From: JBMNGN01 sp050949865
GTDB taxonomy: Bacteria; Bacillota; Syntrophomonadia; Syntrophomonadales; Syntrophomonadaceae
Direction: 5' to 3'
Length of the DNA: 64,000 nucleotides
Assembly (NCBI GenBank): GCA_050949865.1
Contig: JBMNGN010000004.1
Coordinates: forward strand, 186,001-250,000
The position numbers and the translations under genes are program-made. Positions 19,256-29,182 of this stretch are shown here, one piece after another (position 1 is the first letter of the stretch; the number at the start of each line of letters is the position of its first letter). The notes under the pieces were generated by a model that was not told the origin of the DNA, did not search any database, and saw nothing but the letters and a program-made list of their open reading frames with translations.

Positions 19256-20143
19256 TTATTCCTCCGTTTTAAACTTGGATATATCCCGGTGTTTGATCAA
19301 TACCTTATACCCGGATTTTTCCAATTGCTTGCCAATATACTCCGCTAAGACTACTGAACGATGCTGGCCTCCAGTACAGCCAATAGCTACAACTAAATTG
19401 GTCTTGCCCTCACTTATATAGTGAGGAATCAAAAACTTCATTAAGTTAAGGAATCGACGCCCAAAAGATCTGGTCACCGGGGAGTTGAGGACATAATCAA
19501 TAACCTCTGGATCCTGCCCGGTCATCTCCCGCATAGCAGGATCATAGAACGGATTAGCCAAAAACCTAACATCCATTACTATGTCAGAGTCCATGGGTAT
19601 TCCTGCTTTGTATCCGAAGGATATTAGATTTATACTGAATCCCCCTAGTTTTCGCTCGCTATATAGACTGGTAAGCCTTTCCTTTAACTCTTTAGGGGTT
19701 AACTGGGAGGTATCTATGATTAGATTAGCCCTCCCCCGAAATTCTTTCATGATCCTTCTTTCTTCCTGAATTGCTTCATGCAGTCTCCAGGTACTACCCA
19801 ATGGATGGCTGCGCCTTGATTCCTTAAAACGGCGAATCAGAACTTCATCGCTGGCCTCTAGAAATAAAATCTCATATAATATGTTATTCTCTTTAAGCTC
19901 ATTTAGAGACTGGGATAAAGCTGGAAAAAAATCTCCACCTCTAATATCTATGACCAGGGCTACTTTATTAACCCTGCCTTCAGATTGAAGGCTCAGCTCA
20001 ACAAATTTGGGAATTAAAGCCGGAGGCAGATTGTCCACACAATAGTAACCCATATCTTCTAAGCAGTTAATGGCTTGCGTCTTACCCGCTCCTGAAAGAC
20101 CAGTAATAATCAATATGTGCAAATATTCCATTTCTTCCCCCAT
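19256..20143 (-). CDS. rapZ: RapZ/YvcJ nucleotide-binding protein
   Basis: The 295-residue protein has an N-terminal P-loop (ITGLSGAGKTQAINCLED), the YYCVDNLPP motif, and a C-terminal domain with VVAIGCTGGQHRSV. RapZ-type proteins bind nucleotides; in enterobacteria they control glmS mRNA decay, and in Bacillus YvcJ has a milder role. The first ATG overlaps the end of the PHP gene by 34 bases. A second ATG four codons later (20131) is an alternative start. Confidence 0.94.
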   Translation of the reverse strand: MGEEMEYLHILIITGLSGAGKTQAINCLEDMGYYCVDNLPPALIPKFVELSLQSEGRVNKVALVIDIRGGDFFPALSQSLNELKENNILYEILFLEASDEVLIRRFKESRRSHPLGSTWRLHEAIQEERRIMKEFRGRANLIIDTSQLTPKELKERLTSLYSERKLGGFSINLISFGYKAGIPMDSDIVMDVRFLANPFYDPAMREMTGQDPEVIDYVLNSPVTRSFGRRFLNLMKFLIPHYISEGKTNLVVAIGCTGGQHRSVVLAEYIGKQLEKSGYKVLIKHRDISKFKTEE

Positions 20144-20895
20144 CGTTTAAATCCCTCCCCTGGGCCAAGGTTTACAACTCTGTCCGGATCTATTTCCAAT
20201 TTTTCGATTACATGTTTCCCATAATCCAATTTACCGACACTGTCCTCAAAATGAGCATCACTATTGATAATGAAGTCAACTCCTTGTCTATCTGCTTCCA
20301 TTATATCAGAAACAGCAGGATATTCGTGACCACAGTTGATCTCAAACAAGACCCGGTTCTTTATACATGACTTAGATAATTCATCTATATGCACCTTAAA
20401 GAATAGCCCGGGGTGTGCAATAATATCAATGCCGGGATTCTGATAAAGGGCTTCAATACAAGCCTTGGTATTGTTATTTACCGCTTTTTCCCTGATGCTC
20501 TTACCAAAATGCCTTAATGAATTGGTTAAAAAAATGTTGACACCGTCTGATAGCCTCTCAGGGAGGGTATAGGGATGAAGCCCAACAATTAATATATCCA
20601 GCTGTTCTACTATATTTTCAGGGATATCCAGGGTCCCGTTCAAATCCCTAATGTTAGCTTCAGCCCCGACAAGCACTGACAGTTTTTCCATATCCAGGTT
20701 TAAGGCTCTAATTTTCTCCTTTAACTCCAGGTAATCACTAGGATGTTTTACCCCAATACCAGCAGCCAGCGGCCCGTGATCAGTAATAGCCACCTCTTTC
20801 AGGCCTTTCTTTTGGGCCGCTTTTATCACCTGCTCCTCGGTTTGCCTGCCATCACTCATCTTGGTATGGGTATGATAATCACCAGTAAAGTTCAT
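20110..20895 (-). CDS. PHP-domain phosphoesterase
   Basis: The 261-residue protein has the PHP metal motifs GDYHTHTKMSDG, AITDHGP, DIIAHPGLF and INSDAHFED. These supply the His/Asp ligands of a trinuclear metal site. PHP proteins of this size include histidinol phosphatases and nucleotide phosphatases; the substrate is not evident and no histidine genes are nearby. The ATG at 20895 has TGAGG ahead. The longer TTG-started version includes that ribosome site. Confidence 0.85.
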   Translation of the reverse strand: MNFTGDYHTHTKMSDGRQTEEQVIKAAQKKGLKEVAITDHGPLAAGIGVKHPSDYLELKEKIRALNLDMEKLSVLVGAEANIRDLNGTLDIPENIVEQLDILIVGLHPYTLPERLSDGVNIFLTNSLRHFGKSIREKAVNNNTKACIEALYQNPGIDIIAHPGLFFKVHIDELSKSCIKNRVLFEINCGHEYPAVSDIMEADRQGVDFIINSDAHFEDSVGKLDYGKHVIEKLEIDPDRVVNLGPGEGFKRWGKKWNICTY

Positions 20896-20992
20896 AATTA
20901 ACCTCAAAAAAGGATATGTTTAAGCTTAGTATGTCCCGTCTCAAAGGTTTAATAATTCCCTATCCCCGGGGTTTAAGCCGGCCCAATTATAG

Positions 20993-21026
20993 TTAAAGGG
21001 AACCCGGTAAATGCGGTTCCCTTTAT
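20993..21026 (-). terminator. Terminator after the sugar isomerase gene
   Basis: AAAGGGAACC (minus strand, 21024-21015) pairs with GGTTCCCTTT (21004-20995) around a short loop. The downstream tract is only weakly T-rich, so efficiency is uncertain. Confidence 0.55.
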
Positions 21027-21057
21027 ACATGTGCATCTTAATCCTTGCGTATTAAGG

Positions 21058-22098
21058 TTAAACAACTTTACCCAGTTCTGCTTTCAGGTAATCAATCACC
21101 TCAACCGGGGTCGGGTCCAAGCCATATTCATAAGCCAGGTATACACTGCTGTAATCCCCTATATATATTAATGAATATAGCCGGGCTAGAAAGCTTTCCC
21201 CTTCGCTGTTCACCTCAATTATGTTCTTAACCTGGTTTTTAACCACATTCCGGGTGATTTCTATTCTCTTCTTGATGCGGGGATGGTCATATTTATCCGT
21301 GAGTAATACTACAACTACCCGGGATAGCAAATCAGAAGGCACCTTAAAGCCCACGATTTCATTATGATTCAGCTCGGGGAATACATTATAGTAAGCTGGG
21401 GCTTTGGCATTTTCATTTATCTGGCCCTTCCAGCGCATTGCCGCGGTCTCCGATATACCCTGGGTTGCCCATATTATAGGCAGGCTGTCTTTTAATTCAG
21501 CGGCAATGGCCTTGGCCGGGTTATCGGGTTTATCAACATCAGGGGTTAAGGATTGGCGAATCCTTTCCATTACCTGTACCGTCTCCTCAAGCTGCTCCCG
21601 GGCACCAGACACCAATCCAAGCTTTTCCAGGGCCAATACCATAGGGGCAAACAAATAACCATTAGCCGCCCGGGGTACTAAACCCCCGGGAATCTTAAGC
21701 AATTCATACCCATCATTAATGGCCATCTTCTCCAGGGAACCGCCGCTGGTAATGCATATAATCCGCGCACCCCTGGATTTAGCTTGTTGATAAGCACCAA
21801 GGGTTTCTTCAGTATTCCCGGAATAACTCGTAATAAAAGCCAGGGTATTACTGTCTGCAAACTGGGGGATATTATAATCCCGGTTAACGATGACTGGAAT
21901 ACGGGCTTCTTGCAGAGCAAAAGTCCTTAAGATATCTCCCCCTATTCCAGAGCCTCCCAAACCGGAAACCAGAATATGGTTATACTTGGTGCCAGATCCG
22001 GCAATGCCCAGATCCATTTGAAGAACCTGCTTAAATTGTTCCGGCAGGTTGTAAAGGTAATTCATCATCCTTTGAGCGGATGCTTCCTGTTTATGCAA
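21058..22098 (-). CDS. Bifunctional phosphoglucose/phosphomannose isomerase
   Basis: The 346-residue protein has two SIS domains: VSGLGGSGIGGDILR and ITSYSGNTEETLGAY in the first, and a second with NENAKAPAYYNVFPELNHNE (His/Glu catalytic segment). This is the small archaeal/clostridial type that interconverts glucose-6-P or mannose-6-P with fructose-6-P. TTG follows GGAGGGTAGATAAA. It sits 28 bases after the ROK kinase gene, so phosphorylated sugar can feed directly into the isomerase. Confidence 0.88.
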   Translation of the reverse strand: MHKQEASAQRMMNYLYNLPEQFKQVLQMDLGIAGSGTKYNHILVSGLGGSGIGGDILRTFALQEARIPVIVNRDYNIPQFADSNTLAFITSYSGNTEETLGAYQQAKSRGARIICITSGGSLEKMAINDGYELLKIPGGLVPRAANGYLFAPMVLALEKLGLVSGAREQLEETVQVMERIRQSLTPDVDKPDNPAKAIAAELKDSLPIIWATQGISETAAMRWKGQINENAKAPAYYNVFPELNHNEIVGFKVPSDLLSRVVVVLLTDKYDHPRIKKRIEITRNVVKNQVKNIIEVNSEGESFLARLYSLIYIGDYSSVYLAYEYGLDPTPVEVIDYLKAELGKVV

Positions 22099-22126
22099 TT
22101 TATCTACCCTCCTTCATCTCTTTTCC

Positions 22127-23125
22127 TTAAATAAAATGATCGGCCTTAACCCTGGGGAAGGTTGAAGGCCCTATCAGGTATCGCGCCAAACACCCTAAAA
22201 GGGCGTTTTCTTGGCCGATTGAGGAAAAACTAATCTGCAAGCTGTCAGCATGCATCCTGAAAACCTGTTGTTTAACCTGATTTTCCAGGGGTTCTGCAAT
22301 ATAATCCTTTAATCCTAAGGCCACACTTCCCCCCAGAATTATTATTTCAGGATTAAAAAGATTTACCAGATTGGCTATACCTAGGCCCAGGTGCTTTACT
22401 GCCTGGTCTATAATGTTTCTTGCCTCCGGGTCCCCGGCCAGGCAGGCAGCTGCCACCTCCCGGGCGCTAACCGGTTCCTTGCCCTGGCTAAATGCCAGGA
22501 TTCCCAAGCCCTTTCCCTGCTGGATGAGCAGATTGGCTTCTCTGCTTATAGCTGTTCCGGATGCGATTGCCTCTAGGCATCCCTGCCTTCCACACCCACA
22601 CCGTTCCCCGCCAGGTTTTACTACCATATGCCCCAGCTCTCCAGCTCCGCCCCGGGCTCCCCGGTACACCTGGCCATTTAAAATATAGCCGCCGCCTATC
22701 CCGGTGCTTACGGTAATATAAATCAGGTCCTGGTACTGCTGTCTATACCCAAAATAGTATTCCCCCAGGGCCGCTATATTAGTATCATGCTCTACAGCAA
22801 TAAAAGGCACCTTGAGCCGGGTTTCCAATTCTCTCTTAATCGGTACCATAGACCACTTTAAATTCGGTGAATCATATACTATTCCTTCCGGCCAGGCTAG
22901 AGGGCCGGGTGATGCCACAACAATTCCCAGGATTACATCATCGGGACTGCAGTTATCTTTGATTATTTTTTTTATGCCATCAGTTAATTGTCCCAATACA
23001 TATTGGGAACCCAGTTTTCGCCCAGTCTTAATCCAGGTCTGATCAAGTATGTTGCCATCGATATCCATTATACCGGTTAATATCTTGGTTGCACCCAGAT
23101 CAACCCCTATAATCAGTTCTTGCAA
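22127..23125 (-). CDS. ROK-family sugar kinase (glucokinase-like)
   Basis: The 332-residue protein starts with the phosphate loop GVDLGATKILTGIMD. It carries the ROK signature around GELGHMVVKPGG, the catalytic EHDTN Asp and the zinc site CGCGRQGCLEA. These kinases phosphorylate glucose or related hexoses with ATP. No N-terminal DNA-binding domain is present, so it is an enzyme and not a ROK repressor. TTG follows GGAGGGAAGGGATTT. It is the likely partner of the adjacent isomerase. Confidence 0.9.
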   Translation of the reverse strand: MQELIIGVDLGATKILTGIMDIDGNILDQTWIKTGRKLGSQYVLGQLTDGIKKIIKDNCSPDDVILGIVVASPGPLAWPEGIVYDSPNLKWSMVPIKRELETRLKVPFIAVEHDTNIAALGEYYFGYRQQYQDLIYITVSTGIGGGYILNGQVYRGARGGAGELGHMVVKPGGERCGCGRQGCLEAIASGTAISREANLLIQQGKGLGILAFSQGKEPVSAREVAAACLAGDPEARNIIDQAVKHLGLGIANLVNLFNPEIIILGGSVALGLKDYIAEPLENQVKQQVFRMHADSLQISFSSIGQENALLGCLARYLIGPSTFPRVKADHFI

Positions 23126-23210
23126 AATCCCTTCCCTCCATCCCTGGATTTACTGGCTGATTTTAATCTGCCTAATATTTATGAAGTAATATTTTTTCCT
23201 AGGTTAATCA

Positions 23211-24011
23211 TTAAAGAACATATTTATATAAAGCCTGGGCCACTCCCTCTTCTTCATTGGTTAAGGTAACAAAATCGGCGATCTCTTTAACCCGTTTCCG
23301 GGCGTTTCCCATGGCAACACCGATACCTGCCCATTGAATCATTTCCAGATCATTGTAACTGTCACCTATTGCTAATACTTCACCCCGCTCTATGTTGTAG
23401 TGCTGGGCAATTACCTGCAGGGCTATGGCTTTATTGGCTTTACAGTTCATTATCTCCAAAAAATAAGGTTTGGAACGGGTTATATTAAGGCTGCTGCCAT
23501 AGATATTTTTTAAAATCTGTTCCGTTCTCTCTGCCTGAATCTCATCCTTAATAATAGCTAATATTTTAATCGATTCTTTGCACTGCAGGGTTTCAATTAA
23601 ATCATCGACTATTACCGGTCTAACCCCTGCCAGTTCCAGGTAAGCCCTGCCTTCCGGGGTGAGATTATCCATGTATAGATCATCCTGGAAATAAGTATGG
23701 TAATGAATTCCCATATCTTTGAGTATGTTCATGACTTCCCTGGCAGCTTGCCGGGGAAGGGGTTTGTAATACAGGATGTCTTCGGAGGATGAACTTTTTA
23801 CCAGAGCACCCTGATAGGTTATCAAGGGAATATCTACTCCTAACTGTTGAGCATAAGGTAGGGCTGACTGGTACATCCTGCCGGTAGCTAGCGTTACCCG
23901 AACGCCTTTTTCCCTTGCCGCTCTTATAGCTGCAGCACAACCCGGGGATATCTCCAAACCCGGGTTAAGCAAAGTATCATCTAAGTCAATGGCAACCAAT
24001 TTTACTTTCAT
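23211..24011 (-). CDS. Cof-type HAD phosphatase
   Basis: The 266-residue protein begins KLVAIDLDDTLLNPGLEIS (HAD motif I). It continues with TLATGRMYQSA (motif II) and ends with LAIGDSYNDLEMIQWAGIGVAMGNA (motifs III-IV) around a C2 cap. Cof-type HADs dephosphorylate sugar phosphates or flavin/PLP intermediates with low specificity. I chose ATG 24011 because homology begins there; the longer frame adds an unrelated basic segment. The conserved Asp residues are intact. Confidence 0.88.
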   Translation of the reverse strand: MKVKLVAIDLDDTLLNPGLEISPGCAAAIRAAREKGVRVTLATGRMYQSALPYAQQLGVDIPLITYQGALVKSSSSEDILYYKPLPRQAAREVMNILKDMGIHYHTYFQDDLYMDNLTPEGRAYLELAGVRPVIVDDLIETLQCKESIKILAIIKDEIQAERTEQILKNIYGSSLNITRSKPYFLEIMNCKANKAIALQVIAQHYNIERGEVLAIGDSYNDLEMIQWAGIGVAMGNARKRVKEIADFVTLTNEEEGVAQALYKYVL

Positions 24012-24039
24012 TCTACATGTCCCTCTACAGTTTTTGACC

Positions 24040-24396
24040 TTATCTGAAGCTCTTATTCCCATCTTCTATAAAATAATTGATTATGAAGTTTATTATGCTT
24101 AATACTATGGCAGCCAGTATTGCCCACCAGAAACTGTGCAGATCAAACCCTCTTATAGTAACTGAGGTCACCCACAGCATGAAACCGTTAATTACAAAGG
24201 TTAGCAAACCAAGAGATAAAACATTAAGCGGAAGTGTAAGAACAATAATTAAAGGGCGAATAGTAGCATTCACAATACCAAGAAATATAGAACCGACTAT
24301 AGCGGCCCAAAGGGTTAATTCAAACCCCGGCAGCAGTATTGCGGTAATTATAATGGCAAGAATGCTTAACCCCCATCTTAATACCCAACCATTCAA
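24040..24396 (-). CDS. Phage-holin-IV / YvlD-family small membrane protein
   Basis: This 118-residue, very hydrophobic protein has four predicted membrane helices with VGSIFLGIVNATIRPLI and a short charged tail NYFIEDGN. It matches the YvlD-like holin superfamily IV group that is widespread in Firmicutes. The role is unknown and there is no phage context here. TTG follows GGAGGGAGTTCAT. The next gene downstream is the Cof phosphatase. Confidence 0.8.
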   Translation of the reverse strand: MNGWVLRWGLSILAIIITAILLPGFELTLWAAIVGSIFLGIVNATIRPLIIVLTLPLNVLSLGLLTFVINGFMLWVTSVTIRGFDLHSFWWAILAAIVLSIINFIINYFIEDGNKSFR

Positions 24397-24489
24397 ATGA
24401 ACTCCCTCCTAACCTATGATTTTAATTAATCATAATATATTTTATATTCTACCATACCCTGCCACCTGCATGGGGCAAAGGTCTCCAAA

Positions 24490-26289
24490 TTATGGGTTGT
24501 TATGAAAATACCGGTAAACATTCTCCGCGACTTTTCGGTTCATGCCAGGTACTTCAGCTATTTCCTCCACATCTGCTTCCCGAAGCCGGGAAATTGAACC
24601 GAAATGAGCGATTAACGCATTTTTCCTCTTGGAAGCTATTCCCTCTATCTGATCCAGTACCGATCGGCTCATTTTCTTTTTTCTCAGCTGGCGGTTGTAA
24701 TCCAAGGCAAAACGATGCGCTTCGTCTCTAATTCTCTGTAATACTTTCAAGCCTTCGTCCCTTCTTGGTAGGATTAACGGCTGGCTGGCCCCCACGCGGT
24801 ATATCTTCTCTTGCTTTTTGGCCAAGCCCACTACTGGGATATTAAAACCCGTCTCCGTAATTGTTTTATGGGCCAGATTTACCTGTCCCTGACCTCCATC
24901 AACCACAAGGAGATCCGGTTCAGGCAAGAAGGAGGGGTTTTTCTCCCTGGCCTGTTTTAACCGCCGGGCTATCGCTTCGCTCAAGGAGGCATAATCGTTG
25001 TTCTGCTCAAGCTTAATCTTAAATCTCCGGTATAGTTTTTTTTCCGATACCCCATTAATAAAGACTACCATTGATGCAACCGTGTCGCTGCCACCGGTGT
25101 GAGAAACATCATAACCCTCAATTCTTTCCGGTATTACGTCTAAATTTAAGACCCGGCTTAAATGCAATAAAACCTTGGCTCTGGCTGCATCCTTGTCCAT
25201 CTTTTCTTCCCAGAGGATGCGAGCGTTATGAAGCACCATTTCCAGCATAGCCTTTTTTTCTCCTCTATAAGGTATCTTGATCTGAACTTTTTTATTGGAC
25301 TTATTACAGAGCCATTCAGTCACCAGATCCGGATCGGAGGGCATGGTGTTGAGCAATATCTGTTTAGGAATATCCCGGTTGTCATCATAAAAGTGCTTGA
25401 TGAAGTAATGCATAACTTCCGATTCATTCTCGTTAATGGCCTGTTTTACCCAAAAGGTATCACTGGTTATTATTTTCCCCGCCCTTATTCTATGAACCAC
25501 TATAAGGCTCTGTTTGGGGCCATAGATTTCACCCACAACATCCAGATTATACGGCTTTTCATAAATTACTTTCTGAGTTTCTATAAACTTGCGCAGGCTG
25601 GCCAATTGATCTCTTAAAACAGCGGCTCGCTCAAAATCCAGCTCCTGGGAAGCCTGGTACATTTCCCTTTCTTTGGCCTGCAATATCTCCTGGTGGTTGC
25701 CTTCTAAGAAACGAACAGCTGCTTTAACCGCTTGGTTATATTCCTGCTCAGTTACCTTACCCACACAGGGAGCCAGGCATTTTCCAAGGTCATAATTGAG
25801 ACAGGGCCGTGACTTTTTGGTCAAGTATCGGCATGACCGCAGGGGAAATATGCTGGTTAGGAGCTGCACCGTCCTGCGCAGGGACGTAACATCAGGATAG
25901 GGTCCAAAATACCTGGATACCTTGTCTTTTTCCTCCCGGGCTACACAAAGCCGGGGGAATTTCTCCCCGGTTGTCAGCTTCAAATAAGGGTAGGTCTTGT
26001 CATCCCGCAGGTTAATGTTATATCTTGGTTTATGGGTTTTAATCAAGTTATTTTCCAGGATTAAGGCTTCAACCTCACTATTAGTTACAACATACTCGAA
26101 ACTTACCACCCGGTTCATCATAGCCCGTACCTTAGGATCCATATTGGAGCTGGACTGAAAATAGGAGCGCAGCCGATTTTTTAACAGCCGGGCTTTTCCC
26201 ACATAGATTACATTCCCATCGGTATCTTTGAATAGATATATCCCAGGGCTTCTCGGCACCTTTTTTAACCGCTCCTTCAAATTCTTCAA
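24490..26289 (-). CDS. uvrC: Excinuclease ABC subunit C
   Basis: The 599-residue protein has an N-terminal GIY-YIG nuclease (SPGIYLFKDTDGNVIYVGKA, about 14-33), a Cys cluster CRYLTKKSRPCLNYDLGKC, a UVR/UvrB-binding motif (about 195-230), the RNase-H-like 5' nuclease domain (EGYDVSHTGGS, LLVVDGGQGQVN) and C-terminal HhH motifs. It makes the dual incisions in nucleotide excision repair. TTG follows AAAGGAGATAAGCT. It is the last gene of uvrB-uvrA-uvrC. Confidence 0.97.
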   Translation of the reverse strand: MKNLKERLKKVPRSPGIYLFKDTDGNVIYVGKARLLKNRLRSYFQSSSNMDPKVRAMMNRVVSFEYVVTNSEVEALILENNLIKTHKPRYNINLRDDKTYPYLKLTTGEKFPRLCVAREEKDKVSRYFGPYPDVTSLRRTVQLLTSIFPLRSCRYLTKKSRPCLNYDLGKCLAPCVGKVTEQEYNQAVKAAVRFLEGNHQEILQAKEREMYQASQELDFERAAVLRDQLASLRKFIETQKVIYEKPYNLDVVGEIYGPKQSLIVVHRIRAGKIITSDTFWVKQAINENESEVMHYFIKHFYDDNRDIPKQILLNTMPSDPDLVTEWLCNKSNKKVQIKIPYRGEKKAMLEMVLHNARILWEEKMDKDAARAKVLLHLSRVLNLDVIPERIEGYDVSHTGGSDTVASMVVFINGVSEKKLYRRFKIKLEQNNDYASLSEAIARRLKQAREKNPSFLPEPDLLVVDGGQGQVNLAHKTITETGFNIPVVGLAKKQEKIYRVGASQPLILPRRDEGLKVLQRIRDEAHRFALDYNRQLRKKKMSRSVLDQIEGIASKRKNALIAHFGSISRLREADVEEIAEVPGMNRKVAENVYRYFHNNP

Positions 26290-26349
26290 AGCTTATCTCC
26301 TTTCTCCAGCTTTGACCATCTTCAGGGGGATAATGGGTTGGCCATGTGG

Positions 26350-29172
26350 CTATAATACCTTACGCAGATACTGCCCGGTGTAAGATAGGGGATTTGCCGC
26401 CACCTCTTCCGGAGTTCCCCGGGCAACAATTTCTCCCCCGCGCTCCCCGCCCTCTGGTCCTAAATCAATAATGTAGTCCGCACATTTTATGACGTCCAGG
26501 TTATGTTCGATTACCAGCACTGTATTTCCTGTATCGACTAATCTGTTAATAACTGTAATCAAATGTTTAATATCATGCTTATGCAGGCCGGTAGTGGGCT
26601 CGTCCAGTATATACAAGGTCCTGCCTGTGGAGCGTTTTGACAGCTCAGTGGCCAGTTTTACCCTTTGGGCCTCCCCCCCTGAAAGATTAGGGGCCGGTTG
26701 TCCCAGTTTAATATACCCCAGGCCCACATCATGCAGGACTTCAAGCCTGCGGTTTATTTTTGGAATATGGGCAAAGAATTCTACCGCCTCATCAACCGTC
26801 ATCTCCAGAATGTCGGCAATGGTTTTGCCTTTATACTTTACCTCCAGGGTTTCACGATTATACCGCTTACCTTTGCACACTTCGCAAGGGATATAGACAT
26901 CAGGCAAAAAATGCATCTCGATCTTAATTATTCCATCCCCTGAACAAGCTTCACAACGCCCTCCCCGGACATTAAAGCTGAAGCGCCCGGGTTTATAGCC
27001 TCTCATCCGGGATTCAGCCGTTTCCGCAAATAGCTCCCGTATCCCGTCAAAAGCCCCGGTATAAGTGGCGGGATTAGAGCGGGGGGTTCGACCTATAGGT
27101 GATTGATCTATATTTATCACCTTGTCAAATTCATTTATTCCTTCAATCCCATCGTGCTTGCCAGGACAGTAGCGTCCTCCATAAAGGCGTTGCATCAAAC
27201 CGGGATATATAATCTGTTCTACCAAGGTGCTTTTACCTGAGCCTGACACCCCGGTAATAACTACCAGATTGCCGATGGGTATCTCTACATCAATGTTTTT
27301 CAGGTTGTGTTGGGCAGCCCGGCGTATCACCAGTTTTTTTCCATTGCCCTTTCTTCTGGCTGAAGGTACTTCTATTGCTAATCTGCCTGATAGATACTGA
27401 CCGGTAATCGAAGTCTCTGAATTAATAATATCCTCCAGTACACCCTGGGCCACAATCTCACCCCCGTGGATGCCCGCTTTTGGCCCTATATCCACAATAT
27501 AATCCGCATTTCTTATTGTCTCTTCATCATGTTCCACTACTATTACTGTGTTGCCGAGGTCGCGCAACCTTTTTAAAGTAGTCAGTAACCGGTCATTATC
27601 CCGAGAATGTAACCCTACACTGGGCTCATCCAGAACATATAAAACCCCGACCAGACTGGAACCCACCTGGGTAGCCAACCTGATTCGCTGGGCTTCACCC
27701 CCTGACAAGCTCCCTGCAGGACGGTCCAGGGTTAGATAATCCAGGCCTACATCGATCAAAAAACCTAAGCGCTGAGTTATTTCCCTGGTTATCTGGCGAG
27801 CAATGTAAGCTTCTTTTTCAGTTAAGTCCAGGTTTTTTATAAATTCCATAGCATCCCGCACTGAAAGGGAGGTAAGCTCGGCAATTGATTTGTTGCCTAC
27901 CAATACTTTCAAAATTTCAACCTTAAGCCTTTTCCCTGAACATTTCGGACATAGCATTGAAGTCATATATCTTTCAATATCCTCTCTGGCATAATTGGAT
28001 TTGGTTTCATGGTAGCGGCGATTGAGATTGTTTATAACCCCTTCGTAGGTTGAGCGAAAAACACCGGTCTCCCCATAGGAATTGGTATAATTAATTTTTA
28101 TTCTTTCCCCGCCATTTCCATAAAGAATAATATCGATCTGTTTGGGATCCAGCTGCTTAAGGGGAACATCTGTCGGAATACCATAGATGGCAGCCATTCC
28201 AAGCAGCACCTGATTATAATAGGTGAACATGTTATTGGACCAGGGAATAACCGCACCGGTTTCAATGCTCTTATCCATATCCAGGACTAGAAGCGGATCA
28301 ATTTCTCTTTTCTCCCCCAGCCCTCCGCACTCGGGGCAAGCCCCATAGGGGCTATTGAAAGAAAACATCCGGGGAGTTAATTCCGGCAGGCTAAAACCAC
28401 ATTCTGGGCAGGCAAATTCCTGGCTGAATAGCATCTCTTCCAGGTTTTGGCCGTCTTTTAACCATTGAACTACGATAGCTCCATTAGCCAGCCGAAAAGC
28501 CAGTTCAAGGGATTCAGCCAACCTTCCCTGCACCCCCCTTTTGATTATTAATCGATCTATAACTGCGCTGATAGTATGTTTTTTGTTTTTAGCCAATTCA
28601 ATATTTTCATCAGCGGTATATTCAAAACCATCTACTATTACTCTCACAAACCCGTCTTTAAACAGATCATTCAAAACCTTTTTGTGCTCACCTTTTTGCC
28701 CTTTAATCACTGGTGCCAGGAGTTTCAGTTTGCTGCCTTCAGGCATGCTCATCAGGGTATCCACGATCTGATCGACGGTCTGTTTCTGAATAGCCCTATC
28801 ACAATGGGGGCAGTGGGGCCGTCCTATCCGGGCATATAACAACCTAAGGTAATCGTATATTTCAGTTACGGTACCAACCGTTGATCTAGGATTGTTAGAG
28901 GTTGATCTCTGGTCGATAGATATGGAAGGAGATAAACCGTCAATGTAATCAACATCAGGCTTATCCATTTGACCGAGAAACTGTCGCGCATAGGTAGACA
29001 GGGATTCAACATACCTCCGCTGCCCTTCGCTGTAAATAGTATCAAAAGCCAGGCTTGACTTACCGGAACCAGATACACCGGTAAATACAACCAGTTGGTC
29101 CCGGGGTATTTTTAAGCTGACATTTTTTAAATTGTGTTCCCTAGCTCCCTTAATGTTAATATAGTTTTTCAC
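26350..29172 (-). CDS. uvrA: Excinuclease ABC subunit A
   Basis: The 940-residue damage-sensing ATPase has two ABC modules: Walker [17 protein letters not shown] near residue 31 and [16 protein letters not shown] near 640, with signatures [12 protein letters not shown] and [12 protein letters not shown]. Zinc-finger pairs include CPHCDRA, CPECGF/CPECGG and [19 protein letters not shown] follows AAGGGTTGTAAA. It loads UvrB onto lesions and lies 10 bases after uvrB. Confidence 0.98.
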   Translation of the reverse strand: MKNYINIKGAREHNLKNVSLKIPRDQLVVFTGVSGSGKSSLAFDTIYSEGQRRYVESLSTYARQFLGQMDKPDVDYIDGLSPSISIDQRSTSNNPRSTVGTVTEIYDYLRLLYARIGRPHCPHCDRAIQKQTVDQIVDTLMSMPEGSKLKLLAPVIKGQKGEHKKVLNDLFKDGFVRVIVDGFEYTADENIELAKNKKHTISAVIDRLIIKRGVQGRLAESLELAFRLANGAIVVQWLKDGQNLEEMLFSQEFACPECGFSLPELTPRMFSFNSPYGACPECGGLGEKREIDPLLVLDMDKSIETGAVIPWSNNMFTYYNQVLLGMAAIYGIPTDVPLKQLDPKQIDIILYGNGGERIKINYTNSYGETGVFRSTYEGVINNLNRRYHETKSNYAREDIERYMTSMLCPKCSGKRLKVEILKVLVGNKSIAELTSLSVRDAMEFIKNLDLTEKEAYIARQITREITQRLGFLIDVGLDYLTLDRPAGSLSGGEAQRIRLATQVGSSLVGVLYVLDEPSVGLHSRDNDRLLTTLKRLRDLGNTVIVVEHDEETIRNADYIVDIGPKAGIHGGEIVAQGVLEDIINSETSITGQYLSGRLAIEVPSARRKGNGKKLVIRRAAQHNLKNIDVEIPIGNLVVITGVSGSGKSTLVEQIIYPGLMQRLYGGRYCPGKHDGIEGINEFDKVINIDQSPIGRTPRSNPATYTGAFDGIRELFAETAESRMRGYKPGRFSFNVRGGRCEACSGDGIIKIEMHFLPDVYIPCEVCKGKRYNRETLEVKYKGKTIADILEMTVDEAVEFFAHIPKINRRLEVLHDVGLGYIKLGQPAPNLSGGEAQRVKLATELSKRSTGRTLYILDEPTTGLHKHDIKHLITVINRLVDTGNTVLVIEHNLDVIKCADYIIDLGPEGGERGGEIVARGTPEEVAANPLSYTGQYLRKVL

Positions 29173-29182
29173 TTTACAACCC

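Noticed and set aside
24040..24396. Holin-family match as a sign of a prophage
   Set aside because: The protein belongs to a chromosomal YvlD-like group, and there are no phage genes around it.
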